DNA from: Euphorbia lathyris
Taxonomy: Eukaryota > Streptophyta > Magnoliopsida > Malpighiales > Euphorbiaceae
Length of the DNA: 64,000 nucleotides
Assembly: GCF_963576675.1 (NCBI RefSeq)
Contig: NC_088916.1
Location: 75,719,501 to 75,783,500 of the forward strand
Reading direction: 5' to 3'
Below are positions 45,370 through 58,039 of this stretch, one piece after another. The position numbers and the translations under genes were made by a program. Below the pieces are notes generated by a model, which saw only the letters and a list, made by a program, of their open reading frames with translations, ran no database searches and was not told where the DNA came from. The first letter of the stretch is position 1, and every line of letters begins with the position of its first letter.

Positions 45370-45640
45370 TGGCATAAGGCTTATTTGCCTATGTGATATT
45401 ATTTTGTAACATTTGTCTTTGTGGTATTCCCATATGTAACATTCACCCATTTTGGATAAAAATTTATCCGATTTGTTAATTCTTTTTATATGACACAAAT
45501 TTCAACATGTAGCATGTATACGAACTCACGTGTTAGAAATTATATCATACGAAAAATTTAACAAATCAGATTTTATCAAAATGGTTCAAATGTCACCAAT
45601 ACAAATACTTGAGTACCAAATTATCCCGCGATGAATAAAA
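45370..45640. repeat. Foldback repeat, same family as 54850-55285
   Basis: It shares with that copy TGGATAAAAATTTATCCGATT-like, AACATTTGTCTTTGTGGTATT and ACATTC(A)CCC phrases, with inverted counterparts toward the right end (ATCAAAATGGTTCAAATGTC). Confidence 0.5.
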
Positions 45641-47661
45641 GAAATCGAAGACGTTACTGTTCGATTCTAACTGTTCTGAAATATGTGTTCAACCAATAAT
45701 ATAATTTATTTTATTTTTTATTTCCCTACTAGTATTTTTTTTTAAAAAATGTATTAGTTGAACTAATAACTAATTAAACATCAATATTAACTAACTTTCA
45801 ATATATTAATTGGAGAAAATTCCACAATCGTTCAATTGATCCACTTACCAGAAGATTCAACTCTTTACCATTCGCACCAACTAGGGGCGGAGCTAGTCCA
45901 GGGTTCGGAGGGCCTGAGCCCCCCGGCCATCGACTCCGCTCTTAAATACTGGATGTTTTCTCCCCCCTCCTGAAATTAGTATATATTAACTCTATATAGT
46001 GATACTAGATTTAGACTTGTGCAATGCACAGAATTATTTTTTTAATTTCCTTACTAATATATGTATTTGTAAAAAGTATTAATTGAAAAAATATAAATAT
46101 TATTTGATATTTATATTAAAGTAATATAATTAAATATAATAAGCAATTAAAACCGTTTCATAATTTCAAAAAGTAATCTGTGTATTTCAAGAAATTCATA
46201 TATAACTAAAAATTATGTTTTATTAGTGTCTATAAAGAAAAAATAAAATACAAAAACCCATATCAAGCTTGCTGCCTCTAAACATTAAGTTTTTCTTAAA
46301 TGTATGTTTCTTTTCTTAAATACATGAAAACAATAATATTATTAATAGTGTACTTTAATTTTTGTTTAGCCTTCTGTATCTCTTTTCTCGGGAAAAAAAA
46401 CTAAAAAGTATCCTTAAGCTCAAATTTTCATTCATTGTTTTACTTTTATTGTTTCAAAAGTGCAGACACAAAAAAAAAAAAAAATGCAAATATATACCTT
46501 GAACATAAAAATGGTAAAATTTTAGGCTCAACCCATTAGCAATGTTAGGCCTAAATAAAGTAATCATAAATGAAACCTTTATGGTTTTAATCCTGAGTTT
46601 ATTTCCAATTACAGAAGCAATTACTTACAGTCCCTTAGTAAGATTTTATTGCTCCTCTTTGCTAAGTTGGTTTCATTCTACTTATAAGCCTCGGCACAAA
46701 TTTAATTAATCAAAATCTTCTACATTAAATCTGTAAGCAACACCAACTACATTAGAAGACACAAAAACGTCAATATTTCTCTAGAACCGTATAACCAAAC
46801 AATATAATAAAACCAGAAAGTGAGATGTATCCATAAATGATGTTCAGAAAGAGACAGATATCAAGAAGTTCGGGTTTTTCTTTCTTTTGTGATTGTAAAT
46901 CATTTCTTTTTAACATTGTATAGCAAGTGATCAGTTCTACACATCAAAAAGAAAGATCAAAATATAAAACGGAGTAAGAGAAACATGCTTAAATTATGTT
47001 TCTAAAGAAAATTATGGCTTATATAAATAAAATAGAATTTAGCACTAAAACAAACTCTATCAGTTAGCAGCTCTAATTTAGCTGCAAACAAAAAATAATA
47101 TATTCAATTTATAACTCTTTATTTCCCTTCACTTATTAGCAACTCTAATAGAAAAAATCAATAGAATTGAAGCATTATTTCTCTTCACTTAGCAACTCTA
47201 CTACAAAAGAACAATAGAATTGAAACATTACATCAATTAGTAGATTATGCAAGCATATATTAGGATTCACTAAACCAGATAACAATTTCAAATCTCATGA
47301 GTTTAAAGAAATAAGCTAGAAGATGAAAGACCATGAAAAAGGAAAACCCAACATAGTTGAATTGGGTAAAATCATACATTAATTGGAACTCATACCTCTT
47401 CATCAATTTCTGTTTGACAATTTCACACCTCACAATTTAATTACCTAAATGCCATAAATACACCAACAGCCTAAAGTCACAAAAAAAAAAGCCCAATCAG
47501 TTTATACATCCCTTATGAGAGATCTGAACCTGCAGAATAAAATGAACAACCTACTACAAAATGAACTCAATCAATTTCAAAGACTCTGTGTTCCAACATA
47601 TCAATCAATACATGCAGTACATCCAAAAATCATGGATTATATCAATTCGAGCTGAGACTTA
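45641..47661. other. AT-rich spacer without a recognised gene
   Basis: A short fragment with AGGGGCGGAGCTAGTCCAGG at about 45891-45910 looks like the terminus of a common plant MITE family, but no partner end is seen. The rest is AT-rich and holds no convincing ORF. Confidence 0.4.
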
Positions 47662-48126
47662 ATAATACAGAGCAAGAATATGCAGTAGTTCTTGCTCCTG
47701 AAAATCACAAACCCTAGCATCAAATTCATTGAAGAAGAAAGAAGAAGTAGTCGAAGAGTCCAAAGGAAGAGAAAGGAGAAGTTCAATAAATTCTGGCAAA
47801 GTACATTTAATCAAAGAAGACTTTAAGAGTCTTTACGTAAATCCTTGGTAAAGGGATATTTTAGACCTTTTGATCAATAGGTCATTCTGGAAGCAGCTCA
47901 CCTTAACAAGATGCACCACATCACACACAAACCAATCTCACAAACAATCACAACCATCCATCTTATGGACCCTTGATCAACGGTCACGATTAGCACACTT
48001 GTTATTGTCCTTGTAGTCCTTTTTTCTTGTCAAGCACACCTAGCAATAGTTTAAATATGTAATCAGTTTTCATATAGTTTTAATGAGAAATTAAAAAGGC
48101 TTGAGCTTTACCTCATTCATCTTCAT
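47662..48126 (+). repeat. 5' LTR of the copia element
   Basis: From ATACAGAGCAAGAATATGC to CTCATTCATCTTCAT, nearly identical to 52469-52930. Confidence 0.88.
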
Positions 48127-48127
48127 A

Positions 48128-48138
48128 TGGTATCAGAG
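48128..48138 (+). other. Primer binding site (initiator tRNA-Met)
   Basis: TGGTATCAGAG, the standard plant copia primer site complementary to the 3' end of initiator methionine tRNA, one base after the LTR. Confidence 0.9.
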
Positions 48139-48168
48139 AAAAACTCTGAATTTCTGCTTTAAGCATCA

Positions 48169-49100
48169 ATGGCTAACCCTGTCATCAGCGCCAACAGCCC
48201 TTATCACTTGCCTCCTAATGAGACCCCAGCTCTGTCTCTTGTCTCGCAAGCTCTTGCTGGCCCTAACTATCATCAATGGTCACGAGCCGTCAAAGTAGCT
48301 CTCATGTCAAAGAACAAATTTGCCTTTGTTGATGGAAGCATCAAGGCCCCTGCTTTAGACGACCCCATGTACAACCAGTGGGAGAGATGCAACAACATGG
48401 TTATTTCTTGGATACACCATGCCATCTCTCCCTCGATAGCTCGAAGCATCATGTGGCTGGATAAAGCGGATCAAATCTGGGCCGACTTAAAGGAACGCTT
48501 TGCTCAAGCGGATTCGCTACGCATCTTAGAACTCCGACGAGAAATCCACAGCCTGAAACAGGGAAATGGCAACGTTACAGACTATTACACAAATCTCAAA
48601 ATACTCTACGATGAGTTACTCAACCTAAGGCCCATGCCCAAATGTACCTGTCGTACTGCTTGTGGCTGCGGTACGTTCAAAATCCTGCGTGATCAACAAG
48701 ATGCGGATCAAGTGATCACTTTCTTGCAAGGATTGAATGAGTCTTATTCCACCGTCTGTTCACAGAGTCTATGCTTTGTCCATCCAGCATGAACGCCAGA
48801 TAGGCCTTGCGCCTGTCAAAAACGAAGAAGGGAGTGAGAGTAGTCTATTCGCAGGATTCACTAATACACAAGGCAGACAAAACAGCAATCGCAGCAATAC
48901 AAGGTATGGCGATCGCAAAAACAACAACAAAAACTCATCCATATGCACTTTTTGTGGAAATACAGGTCACACCGAGGATACCTGTTTCAAAAAACATGGC
49001 TACCCTCCAAGTTATGGCAACCGCAATAAAGGGGGCACTTTCAGAAATCCACAGCCCAAAGCAAACTCAACAAGCAACCAAAACAGAGACCATGGTGATT
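48169..49100 (+). pseudogene. gag: copia gag, with an internal frame break
   Basis: MANPVISANSPYHLPPNETP opens a plant copia gag, with LVSQALAGPNYHQWSRAVKV and FLQGLNESYSTV. Around 48737-48792 the frame changes: the text passes from NESYSTV to PSVHRVYALSIQHERQ in another frame. This looks like a small deletion that removed the usual linker between those motifs. A CCHC knuckle, CTFCGNTGHTEDTC, follows at about 48947-48988. gag continues into pol in the second frame. Confidence 0.88.
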
Positions 49101-52100
49101 CGGGTGAGGAAGACAACAGACAAACCAACCTTGAACCGTTTTCCCTGACCAAAGAACAATATCAGACATTGGTTGCACTATTACCACAGAGTTGCTCAGG
49201 CAAGCCTACAACAGCCAACAGTAGTATCAACACCCTTGCTAAGGCAGACCATTCTGGTATGACTCTAAACACCTCTCTTAGTAAGCTTACTCGACCTTAC
49301 TGGATTATAGACACGGGCGCAACAGACCACATAGTATGCAATGTTAAATACTACATGTCATACTCCAAGATAGACAATTGTTGGGTGAATCTACCTAATG
49401 GCGACAGAGTTCAGGCTGAATATGTGGGCACTGTCATTTTGAGTCCAGAACCTGTCTTACATCACGCATTGTGCATCCCTAATTTCGACTACAATTTGAT
49501 ATCCACTAGTAAATTGTTAGCTACTAGTCGGATGTGTATGCTTATAACCGGGTCCACATGTGTGATACATGATATCAGAAAATGGACGAGGATTGGCTGG
49601 GCTAAGGAGCACGAGGGCCTCTATTATTTAGAACATCCTATCCCTAGCATAGTTGATGCACATTCTGTTTTTTCGGTTAAAGCCAATGTATGGCATTTAC
49701 GCTTTGGGCACCCCTCTTATGAGCGCTTAAAGGGCCTACATCTATCCTGTAATGACTTTCATTCAATCAAAGATGCACCTTGTGATATTTGTCACAGAGC
49801 AAAACAGAAAAGAGGATCATTTCCATTAAGTAACAGTATGGCTAAAGGCATTTTTGATCTCATTCATGTTGACATATGGGGACCAGTCCGGGAATCCTAT
49901 TCAAACTAGCACTATTTCCTAACTATACTCGATGATTATAGCAGGTACACTTGGATTTCCCTAATGGCCACCAAGGCCGACACAAGCACTACATTACAAC
50001 ACTTCTGCAGCTATGTTCACCGTCAATTCAACAAACATATCAAAGTTATACGCTCAGATAATGGTCCTGAGTTTCTCATGAAACAATTCTATGCAACCAA
50101 TGGCATCATACATCAGACCTCTTGCCCAGAGACACCACAGCAGAACGGTAGAGTCGAGCGCAAGCACTTAGATATCATGAACACCACTCGTGCTATCATG
50201 TTTCAAAGCTCACTTCCTCGACTCTACTGGCCTGAAGCAGTCAGTCATGCCGTGTATCTAATCAACAGACTCCCTTCAACACCAATTCAAAACCAAACAC
50301 CCTATGAACGCCTATATGGGGAAGTGAGCAGCCTAGATAATCTTAAAGTCTTCGGGTGCTTAGCTTATGCCACCACCCTTGACAGAAACAAAACAAAGTT
50401 CACAGACAGGGCTGTGAAGTGCGTTTTCTTAGGCTATTCACATAGCATCAAGGGATTCAAACTCTTAAACTTAACTACTAATGTGGTTTTCTTTTCCAGG
50501 AATTTCACCTTTTTTGAGCAACATTTTCCCTTCTCAGACAATGATACCACGGCAACAACATCATTATGCAGCGAAGACAACCTAGACACTTGGCATACAT
50601 CAATCATTGATGACGACAATGATCTTCAGCCAAACACAGACACAGATGCAACACCAATTTACATGCCAGACATACAGGATGTGGATGCAACACAAACGGG
50701 CAGTGACAGCGAAAATGAAATACAACCACCAACACAAGCAACGGGGAGACCCCTCAGAACCAAAAGAATTCCCTCTTACCTCCAAGACTATCATTTAGCC
50801 TTAGCCGCCGGAACCACCTTGCCTTGCCTCACCAACTCGCCTCACGCCCTTTCCAAACATCTTTCTTACTCCAACTTCTCCCCTACAAAACGAGCCTTCC
50901 TTATCAATGTAGCCTGTCATAAAGAACCTGCATCGTACAAAGAAGCCCAGTTAGATGTCAACTGGACACAAGCCATGAACACAGAACTTTTAGCCCTTGA
51001 AGCAAACCACACTTGGGATTTAGTCCCGTTACCTGCAGGTAAACGCCCCATTGGATGTCGCTGGGTTTACAAACTCAAGCATAAGGCCGACGATAGTATT
51101 GCTCGTTTCAAAGCTCGCCTCGTGGCGAAAGGTTATGCCCAACAACAAGGCGTCGACTTCACCGCCACCTTTGCACCTGTTGCAAAATTCACCACTATCA
51201 GAGTCATTTTATCATTAGCCATTGCCAAGAATTGGCACATCCACCAACTCGACATCAATAACGCTTACCTGCACGGTGAGCTTCATGAGGACGTCTATAT
51301 GTCTCTACCTCCGAAGGTCCCCAAGACCTCCCCGCCACTTGTTTGCAAGCTCCGCAAGTCCCTCTACGGTCTCAGACAGGCCGACCGTCAGTGGAACGCC
51401 AAGCTCACCAGCACGGTCCGACAGATGGGTTTCATTCCGTCCTCCGCAGACCCTTCTCTTTTCATCCTAGTTCAAGATTCTCACACAACCATCCTGCTCA
51501 TCTATGTTGATGATGTTATCCTCGTCGGAGATGACTTTCTGACCATCTCTCATGCCAAACAACATCTCGACACCTCCTTCAGTATCAAAGACCTCGGTGT
51601 CTTGCACTTCTTCTTGGGTTTTGAGTTTTCCCGCACCAACTAGGGCCTGCATATGTCATAAAGAAAGTATACTTTAGAGCTTCTCCAAGCTACACACTTT
51701 CTCGACTGCAAACCCGCCTCATCTCCACCCTTACCTAACCAACAAACACCCCTGAACTCTACCGTTCTCCCCGATATCACCCTGTACAGGCAGTTAGTCG
51801 GTAAACTCCTTTACCTTACCCACACACGACCAGATATATCCTACATCATCAATCATCTCTCCCAATCCCTCACCCACCCCACTACAGACGATTTACAGAA
51901 AATACACAGGGTTTTGCGTTACCTTAAGGGTACCATTGGCCTCGGTCTCTTCTTTCCTGCATGCAACGATCTCACCCTCCAGGCCTTCTCTGACTCTGAC
52001 TGGGCTACTTGTTCCGTCACCCGTAGATCCATCACCGGCTACATCATCTTCCTTGGCTCCGCCATCGTGTCCTGGCGTTCCAAGAAACAGAGCACCGTCT

Positions 52101-52459
52101 CTCGCTCTTCTTCGGAGGCTGAATACCGGGCTATGGCCTCCACCTCCTGTGAACTCCACTGGATCACTAACCTCCTCCGCGACTTGCACCTCCCTCCGCC
52201 GGTCTCCTCTCTGCTCTTCTGTGATAACACCTCCGCCATGCATATTGCCCAGAACCCCGTCTTCCATGAACGTACCAAACACATCGATATAGATTGTCAT
52301 GTGATCCGAGAATGCGTCCAGTCCGGCCTCATCCGTCTGATGCCCATTTCTTCAGCTCTCCAGCTTTCCGATCTGTTTACCAAACCGCAACACTCTCCTC
52401 ATTTACGCTTTCTCATTGGCAAACTTGGCTTGCAAAACCCTTACGCAAGCTCAGTTTGA
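48762..52459 (+). pseudogene. pol: copia pol: protease, integrase, RT, RNase H, with three stops
   Basis: Protease WIIDTGATDHIVCN (about 49300-49340). GAG-pre-integrase HLRFGHPSYERL and CDICHRAKQKRG. Integrase core: VDIWGP, RSDNGPEF, QQNGRVERKH. RT: CRWVYKLKHKADDSIARFKA, QLDINNAYLHGEL and the catalytic YVDD at about 51501-51515. RNase H: DSDWATC, SSSEAEYRAMA, CDNTSAMHIA, then DLFTKP near the end. Stops: TAG 49907-49909 in the integrase, TAG 51641-51643 and TAA 51659-51661 just after the RT (expected reading TN-x-GLHMS-x-RKYTLELL). The rest of the frame is intact, so inactivation is recent. Confidence 0.92.
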
Positions 52460-52466
52460 GGGAGGC
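52454..52466 (+). other. Polypurine tract of the copia element
   Basis: TTTGAGGGAGGC overlaps the end of the pol frame and stands immediately before the 3' LTR. Confidence 0.8.
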
Positions 52467-52468
52467 TA

Positions 52469-52930
52469 ATACAGAGCAAGAATATGCAGTAGTTCTTGCT
52501 CCTGAAAATCACAAACCCTAGCATCAAATTCATTGAAGAAGAAAGAAGAAGTAGTCGAAAAGTCCAAAGGAAGAGAAAGGAGAAGTTCAATAAATTCTGG
52601 CAAAGTACATTTAATCAAAGAAGAATTTAAGAGTCTTTACGTAAATCCTTGGTAAAAGGATATTTTAGACCTTTTGATCAATAGGTCATTCTGGAAGCAG
52701 CTCACCTTAACAAGATGCACCACATCACACACAAACCAATCTCACAAACAACCACAACCATCCATCTTATGGACCGTTGATCAACGGTCACGATTAGCAC
52801 ACTTGTTATTGTCCTTGTAGTCCTTTTTTCTTGTCAAGCACACCTAGCAATAGTTTAAATATGTAATCAGTTTTCATATAGTTTTAATGAGAAATTAAAA
52901 AGGCTTGAGCTTTACCTCATTCATCTTCAT
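52469..52930 (+). repeat. 3' LTR of the copia element
   Basis: Near-identical to the 5' LTR. Differences seen include GAGAGTCC/GAAAAGTCC, AAGACTTT/AAGAATTT and GACCCTTG/GACCGTTG. Confidence 0.88.
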
Positions 52931-52935
52931 ACTTA

Positions 52936-54169
52936 ATAAAATCAGACTTAATATGTGATTTTTCCACTAACAATTAGTGCCATCTTGAGAGGTGCCGACA
53001 AAGTAGTAGAGAAGATCTGCAGGCAGAATAGGTATTAGAGGCGCAGGTTAGAGAGGAGAGAAGACATGTAATATAGGTATCAAAAGGTGCAAATTGATCT
53101 GAGAAAGTGAATAGGTAACCGGATATGGAAAAGAATGGGAGTGTTGATAACAGGAACCACTAATTTATAATTGGAAAAGAATTGTTGCAGCGTAGGTAAC
53201 GGGAATTAGAGAGCCAAAGTGGGTAGAGATCATGCAGCATACTTAACCGTACCTCTTATATTTTTAGTTTCTTTTAATAATTTAAATACAGGTTTAAGGA
53301 AAAAATTACACATCAGACATCTGTTTTTATATTGAGCCACGTCAGATAAGTGATGCTCTAATTTGGTGACAAGTGTAACTTTTGTTCCTCCTATTATAAT
53401 ATTAATAGATTCTAATGTCTAAAGGTAGATGAAATGTTTAAAGATGATTGCTCTTATTGGAAATGTGATAGGTTCAATTCCTCCTAACCTCATTTTATAT
53501 TAGAATTTTTTTTATTTATTTTAACTTTATTTTTCAAAACATGTTACCATTATTAATTAATTTAAATTGATTTTTTATTTTGATAATACTTTTGAATTCA
53601 TTTTTATTATGTCTTTACCATTTAAAAAATTAATTTTTTATTTTTTAGATTTAAATAGCTTAGTTTCTAAATTAAATTTTTTTAGGGTTTAGGATTGATG
53701 AATTGATGTCTAAAATTAATAAATTAGAATGTAAAATCATACTTTATAGTGATATAGAGAACATAATGACATATTAAAAATTAAGTTTTGTAATATGATT
53801 TAATAAATACTGTATAAACAATCTTAAGGAGTTAATGGGCCTATACAATTTGAACATAAATATGGGCCTATACAATCTATATGAGTTCATGGGCCTATAT
53901 TTAAATGTAAGTTTAAGATTTACACTGTTTTATAAATTTGTTTTTCTTTTATAAAAATAACTGAATTTATAACTTAATTCATAATAATATAGTCATTAAT
54001 GCTTTGTTCTTGCAATTGCCCCAAAAGTTTGATATTTATTTGCTTGTCCAATCAAGAATGAATTAAATTTTATGTGTATTAAATTTAGACTTAAAAATAA
54101 TGAAACATAAGCCTATAAAATATTGAAAGCCCTCATGCCCTCAATGTAATAAAGTAGTTTATAGAAGTC
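52936..54169. other. AT-rich spacer; one possible tRNA-like SINE remnant
   Basis: No gene is seen. Around 53415-53490 a GATAGGTTCAATTCCTCC phrase resembles a pol III B box, but a convincing A box is missing. Confidence 0.3.
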
Positions 54170-54840
54170 TTTTTTTTTTTAATTAAAAGTTGGCAAGAGG
54201 AAGCAGAGAGCAGAGCACTCGAAGATCCCAACCAGATTGGCATCTCCTGGGGATCAGACTCAAACAATCGGCTTAAATATTATTAAACAAAAATAAAATA
54301 AGAGTCGAAAAAGTGAAAAAATAATAAAAAAAACAGTAAAAACTAAGTAAATCTAAATTGCTCAATCGAGAAAAACCATCATAGAAGAGCTATCACGGAA
54401 GTCAGGAGCAAAATCCCATCAAAATATAGCTGAATGATTTAGACCATATTTTATTAGGCAGTCAGCAGTACAGTCATCTCGCAAAAAAATATGAGAGATT
54501 GTCGTGTTTATTGAAGCTACGTGATTAAAGCATTTTAACCAGCTAGACCAAACTTTCCAGGGGATGACTTTAGTCCGACTTTTGAGTAGATTGACAACAT
54601 ACATCGAGTCACATTCGATCGCGGACGAGTGCCAACCTCTGGCTCAAGCTATCTGAATAGCGTGAATAGCTACGTTTAGCTCTACCAGAAAAGCCTAATA
54701 AAAGTCAATGTGCAAAGAGAAAGCTCCCGGAGGATAACCACGGGTAGTCTGAAAATCCCACCTGGGCATCTGGAGAGCCGATAGCCGAGCCGTTGGTGTT
54801 AACCTTGACCCAACTAACATGAGGCACCTTAATTAAGATA
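54170..54840 (-). mobile_element. LINE 3' end with RNase H remnant
   Basis: On the minus strand HVSWVKVNTNGSAIGSPDAQ opens an RNase H domain and further reading gives SHIFLRDDCTADCLIKYGLN, the closing motif, with several stops and a frame change between. The T run at about 54170-54181 is the poly(A) tail. It is a 5'-truncated L1-type copy. Confidence 0.75.
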
Positions 54841-54849
54841 TGGTTTTCG

Positions 54850-55285
54850 CTATATAAAAACTAAATTAGCATAAAAGCAAATTGGGCACATATGGTATCC
54901 AAAAAAATTCTATTTGTCCATTATCATATCATTTGATAACATTTGTCTCATGTAGTATTTCCATAAGTGACATTTAACCCGCTTTCGATGAAATTTATCC
55001 GATTTATTAATTATTCTTACATGACAAAATTTCATAAGAAAAAAAAAATGAAAATCTTATTTATCCACATATTAAATTTATTTGGAAAAATATATAAAAA
55101 CAATTGACACGTGTAGATGTCACGTTTTAAAAATAGTATCATTCGAAAAATTTAACAGAAAGGATAATTTTTCATCCAAAATAGACCAAATGCCGCGTAT
55201 TAAAATGCTATAAGAGACACATATTATCAAACAATACCACATAAATAAATGACAAAATTTTGGATACCACCGAAACTGGAAGAAA
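54850..55285. repeat. Foldback repeat, related to 45370-45640
   Basis: Inverted arms include TGGTATCCAAAAAAATTCTA against ACAAAATTTTGGATACCA, and TGAAATTTATCCGATTTATT against AACAGAAAGGATAATTTTTC. Confidence 0.55.
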
Positions 55286-55669
55286 ATCTGTTGTCTTCAT
55301 TTTCGTGTCACTTTCCATATCTCTCTCATAAAAAAATAGGACATACTTTATTAAAATAATATATTTTATTAACTAAAGGGACTCATACAATAAAAATGGA
55401 TCACTTTTTTTTATGAGAATAATGATGCAGAAAAGGACACTGAAACGAAGGTAACAGATTTTTCTCCCACCAAGATCGAATATTACTTTAATGCAATTAA
55501 ATTTGAATGAATCCGTGAAACAAGGAGAGGAGTTTGGTAGGATAGCTGTTTTGGAAGGTGATGCCTCCTAAACCACAATTGCTACCTACCAAATATGTGG
55601 TTCATTTTATGCCATTTATTTCATCATATTCATATCATATCCTCCCACTTTCTTTCAACTTTATTATTA

Positions 55670-56325
55670 AATAGAGTGAGTTGCTAAATACCGTCCCCAA
55701 ATTATTTATCGCCGCTTCCATTTGGACTTTTTTGCTCTTTTCATAATTTTGATCAAGAAACTAAAAATTCTCTCTCCAAAATCATAAACCCGAATAACAA
55801 TAATTGAAATTATGAAAATAATTGATTTGTGACAATCCGAACCCCGAAAATAGATGATTACGACTCGAAAACATTAAAATTTACATTTTTTTTATCAAAG
55901 AACTCATGGAATATTTTTCATGACGATTTTGCATTTTTCGTCATAAAAATTGGAGAATTTTACATTTTTCGTCACAAAAAATAGAACGATTTAGTATTTT
56001 TCGTCATTAAATTTTTTACGATTTTGCATATTTTAAAATTTGGCCTAAACGGATGCAGCAGCCTGATCCATGGCGAGAACGGATGGTGCATCCGCCCCCA
56101 CCATGGGCCGGGCGGATGCACCATTCTTTCCCGCAATAGGTCGGGCGGATGCCACATCTGCCCCCACCATGGCTGGGCGGATGCCACATCCGTTTAGGCC
56201 AATTTTGAAATTTTCTTTCAATTTTTTTTTTGAGTTTTGATTTTTTTTTTATGCAAATGACAAAATTGTCCAAATGGGACGATGATAAGTAGTTTGAGAG
56301 CGGTAAATAGTAAAACCCTAAATAT
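55670..56325. repeat. Foldback element with a GC-rich hairpin core
   Basis: The outer arms (TTGCTAAATACCGTCCCCAA against, inverted, TTTACTATTTACCGCTCTCA, both continuing into CCATTTGGAC) enclose triplicated CATTTTTCGTCA phrases and a GC-rich core at 56041-56200. The core is itself bounded by GGCCTAAACGGATG and CATCCGTTTAGGCC and repeats GGGCGGATGC and GCCCCCACCATGG. Confidence 0.6.
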
Positions 56326-56811
56326 ATTTAATTCCTCTTGGGTTATGTGCTTTTTGTTGTTACTTGTTACTATTTGCTGTTATGATTTAATGTTTATTAT
56401 TAGAAAATATTGCTTTTATAAAAAAACTATTTTTTAGATACAAATGATAAAACCAATGTTTTTAACTAAACATCAAAAACTAAAAGATAGTGATAATGAA
56501 AAAATGGAGTAACCAAACACGTCCAGACACCTTTTACTATTTAGGGCATACTTCTTTTATTATTATTTTCTTTCTAATATTCTAAGTGCATCACCAGGGG
56601 TGGTTGCGACTAAATTTGACGACTAAGTGCAACCACACCTAGTAACATACAAGTGGGTTGTCCTTAACTTGTGAAGTCATTTATTATAACTTATGGGCCC
56701 ATTTGTCACTTAATTATGTCATTAAAGTTGTGGGCCTAGTAACATAGTGGTAACCCCAAACTATACTATTTGAAACATAGTTAATTAAAGCTCTCACTTT
56801 TTGGGAAATAT

Positions 56812-57388
56812 CAACGTTTTGAAAACCAGACCGGACCGGCCGGTCGAACCTGGTCGAATCGCGAACAAGTCAAGTATCCAATCTGATTTTAACTATACAA
56901 GTTTAACTATATCAGACCGCATCAAACCGAGATCAAATCGCAAACCGATATTGAACCAGTGAACCGAATTGAACCTAGTTTTTTTGCCATTTTTTGAAAA
57001 AAAAATATGGAATTAAAGAAAAAACTAAAAAATTAGATAGTATGACAGCCTATTTAATTTTAATTTTAATTTATTGTGTTAAACTATGAGTTTGATTTTA
57101 GATGTGTGAATTTTTAATTAATGTGTTAAATTAAGAATTTGTTATAATGTGTGAATTTTTATATTATCTGTATGCATTTTTAATTTTTAATTAATATGTT
57201 AACTTAAGAATTGTTTATTATATGTATGAAATTTTTAATTTTATGTTCAATGAAACATGATTTTATTATATATATAAATATATATATTGTTATCCGGTTG
57301 AACCAGTCTGGTTCAACCGGTTGAACCTATTAAACCTTTAACTAATTGTCTCATCGGTTCAATGTCCGGTCCGGTTTTCAAAACATTG
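56812..57388. mobile_element. hAT-like MITE with CAAYGTTTTG ends
   Basis: The ends CAACGTTTTGAAAACCAGAC and, inverted, CAATGTTTTGAAAACCGGAC are terminal inverted repeats with CCGGACCGG-rich arms. The flanks GGAAATAT and AGAAATAT differ at one of eight bases. Confidence 0.75.
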
Positions 57389-57840
57389 AGAAATATCAAT
57401 CTTTTTTATAATTAATTCTATAAAATTTAAGAGATAATTTAAACAAAAAGTTCTCATTGTTTTGCAAATTAATACCTATAGTTTTTTTTATTACAAAAAG
57501 ATGATGAATATACTCGTGCCTTTACAAAACCAACGACTTATAGGTTTGATCTGCTAATTTGAACATTGATGACTTCAAAATAGAAAATTACAAGAATCTG
57601 TTGTGATATGCTATCAACGTTAATTCTTCAATTTTTTAGATTTAAGGTTATATAAGTGTTGTTTGGTTAGAAGAGACAAAGTTAATGTTTAGAAAGAGAA
57701 ATCTCAAAAAATGATGATTTTTTAAAATAATGAAAACGTGGTTTCAGGGTAAATATAACACTAAATAAATTTAATTCTCGGATTTTTTTTATGTCAAATT
57801 AAAAGTCATTGATTTTGCAAATTGGCGAAAACCTCGTAGT

Positions 57841-57960
57841 GAAACTCTTAGCCTAGTGATTGAAAGCATATATATGATTATTGGAGTCATGGGTTCGAAT
57901 CACATGGAGTGTGATGATAATTTTGCATATCAATTAAATAATGTTGGATATTTAACATAA
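57841..57960 (+). mobile_element. tRNA-derived SINE
   Basis: TAGCCTAGTGATTGA (57849-57863) fits a pol III A box and GGTTCGAATC (57892-57901) a B box, about 30 bases apart as in plant tRNA-related SINEs. The stretch does not fold as a tRNA gene and lacks an anticodon arm. The 3' end is not determined. Confidence 0.6.
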
Positions 57961-58039
57961 ACAGTATTAGGTGGATCATCTCTCAATTAAAACTTTATTC
58001 TTACATTAAGATTCGAGCTCGAGATCTAATTTAAATCAA

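Larger units (their letters stand above)
47662..52930 (+). mobile_element. Ty1/copia LTR retrotransposon, 5-bp duplication ACTTA
   Basis: Two LTRs of about 0.46 kb flank a gag-pol region in the order gag, protease, integrase, RT, RNase H (integrase before RT, hence copia). TGGTATCAGAG right after the 5' LTR is the initiator-Met primer site. ACTTA is found at 47657-47661 and 52931-52935. The LTRs begin ATACAGAGCAAG and end CATCTTCAT, so the usual TG...CA ends are lacking; the edges are set by the duplication and by the shared sequence. By eye only about half a dozen substitutions separate the LTRs. Confidence 0.92.

Noticed and set aside
51893..52300. Minus-strand frames of up to 135 codons opposite the copia RNase H
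   Set aside because: Antisense shadows of the conserved RNase H coding frame; no independent motif.
53415..53490. tRNA gene or SINE at GATAGGTTCAATTCC
   Set aside because: A B-box-like phrase is present but no A box, no fold, no tail or duplication.
55972..56273. Trp/Pro/His-rich frames at the GC-rich core
   Set aside because: They are translations of the repeated GGGCGGATGC / GCCCCCACCATGG units and not a protein gene.
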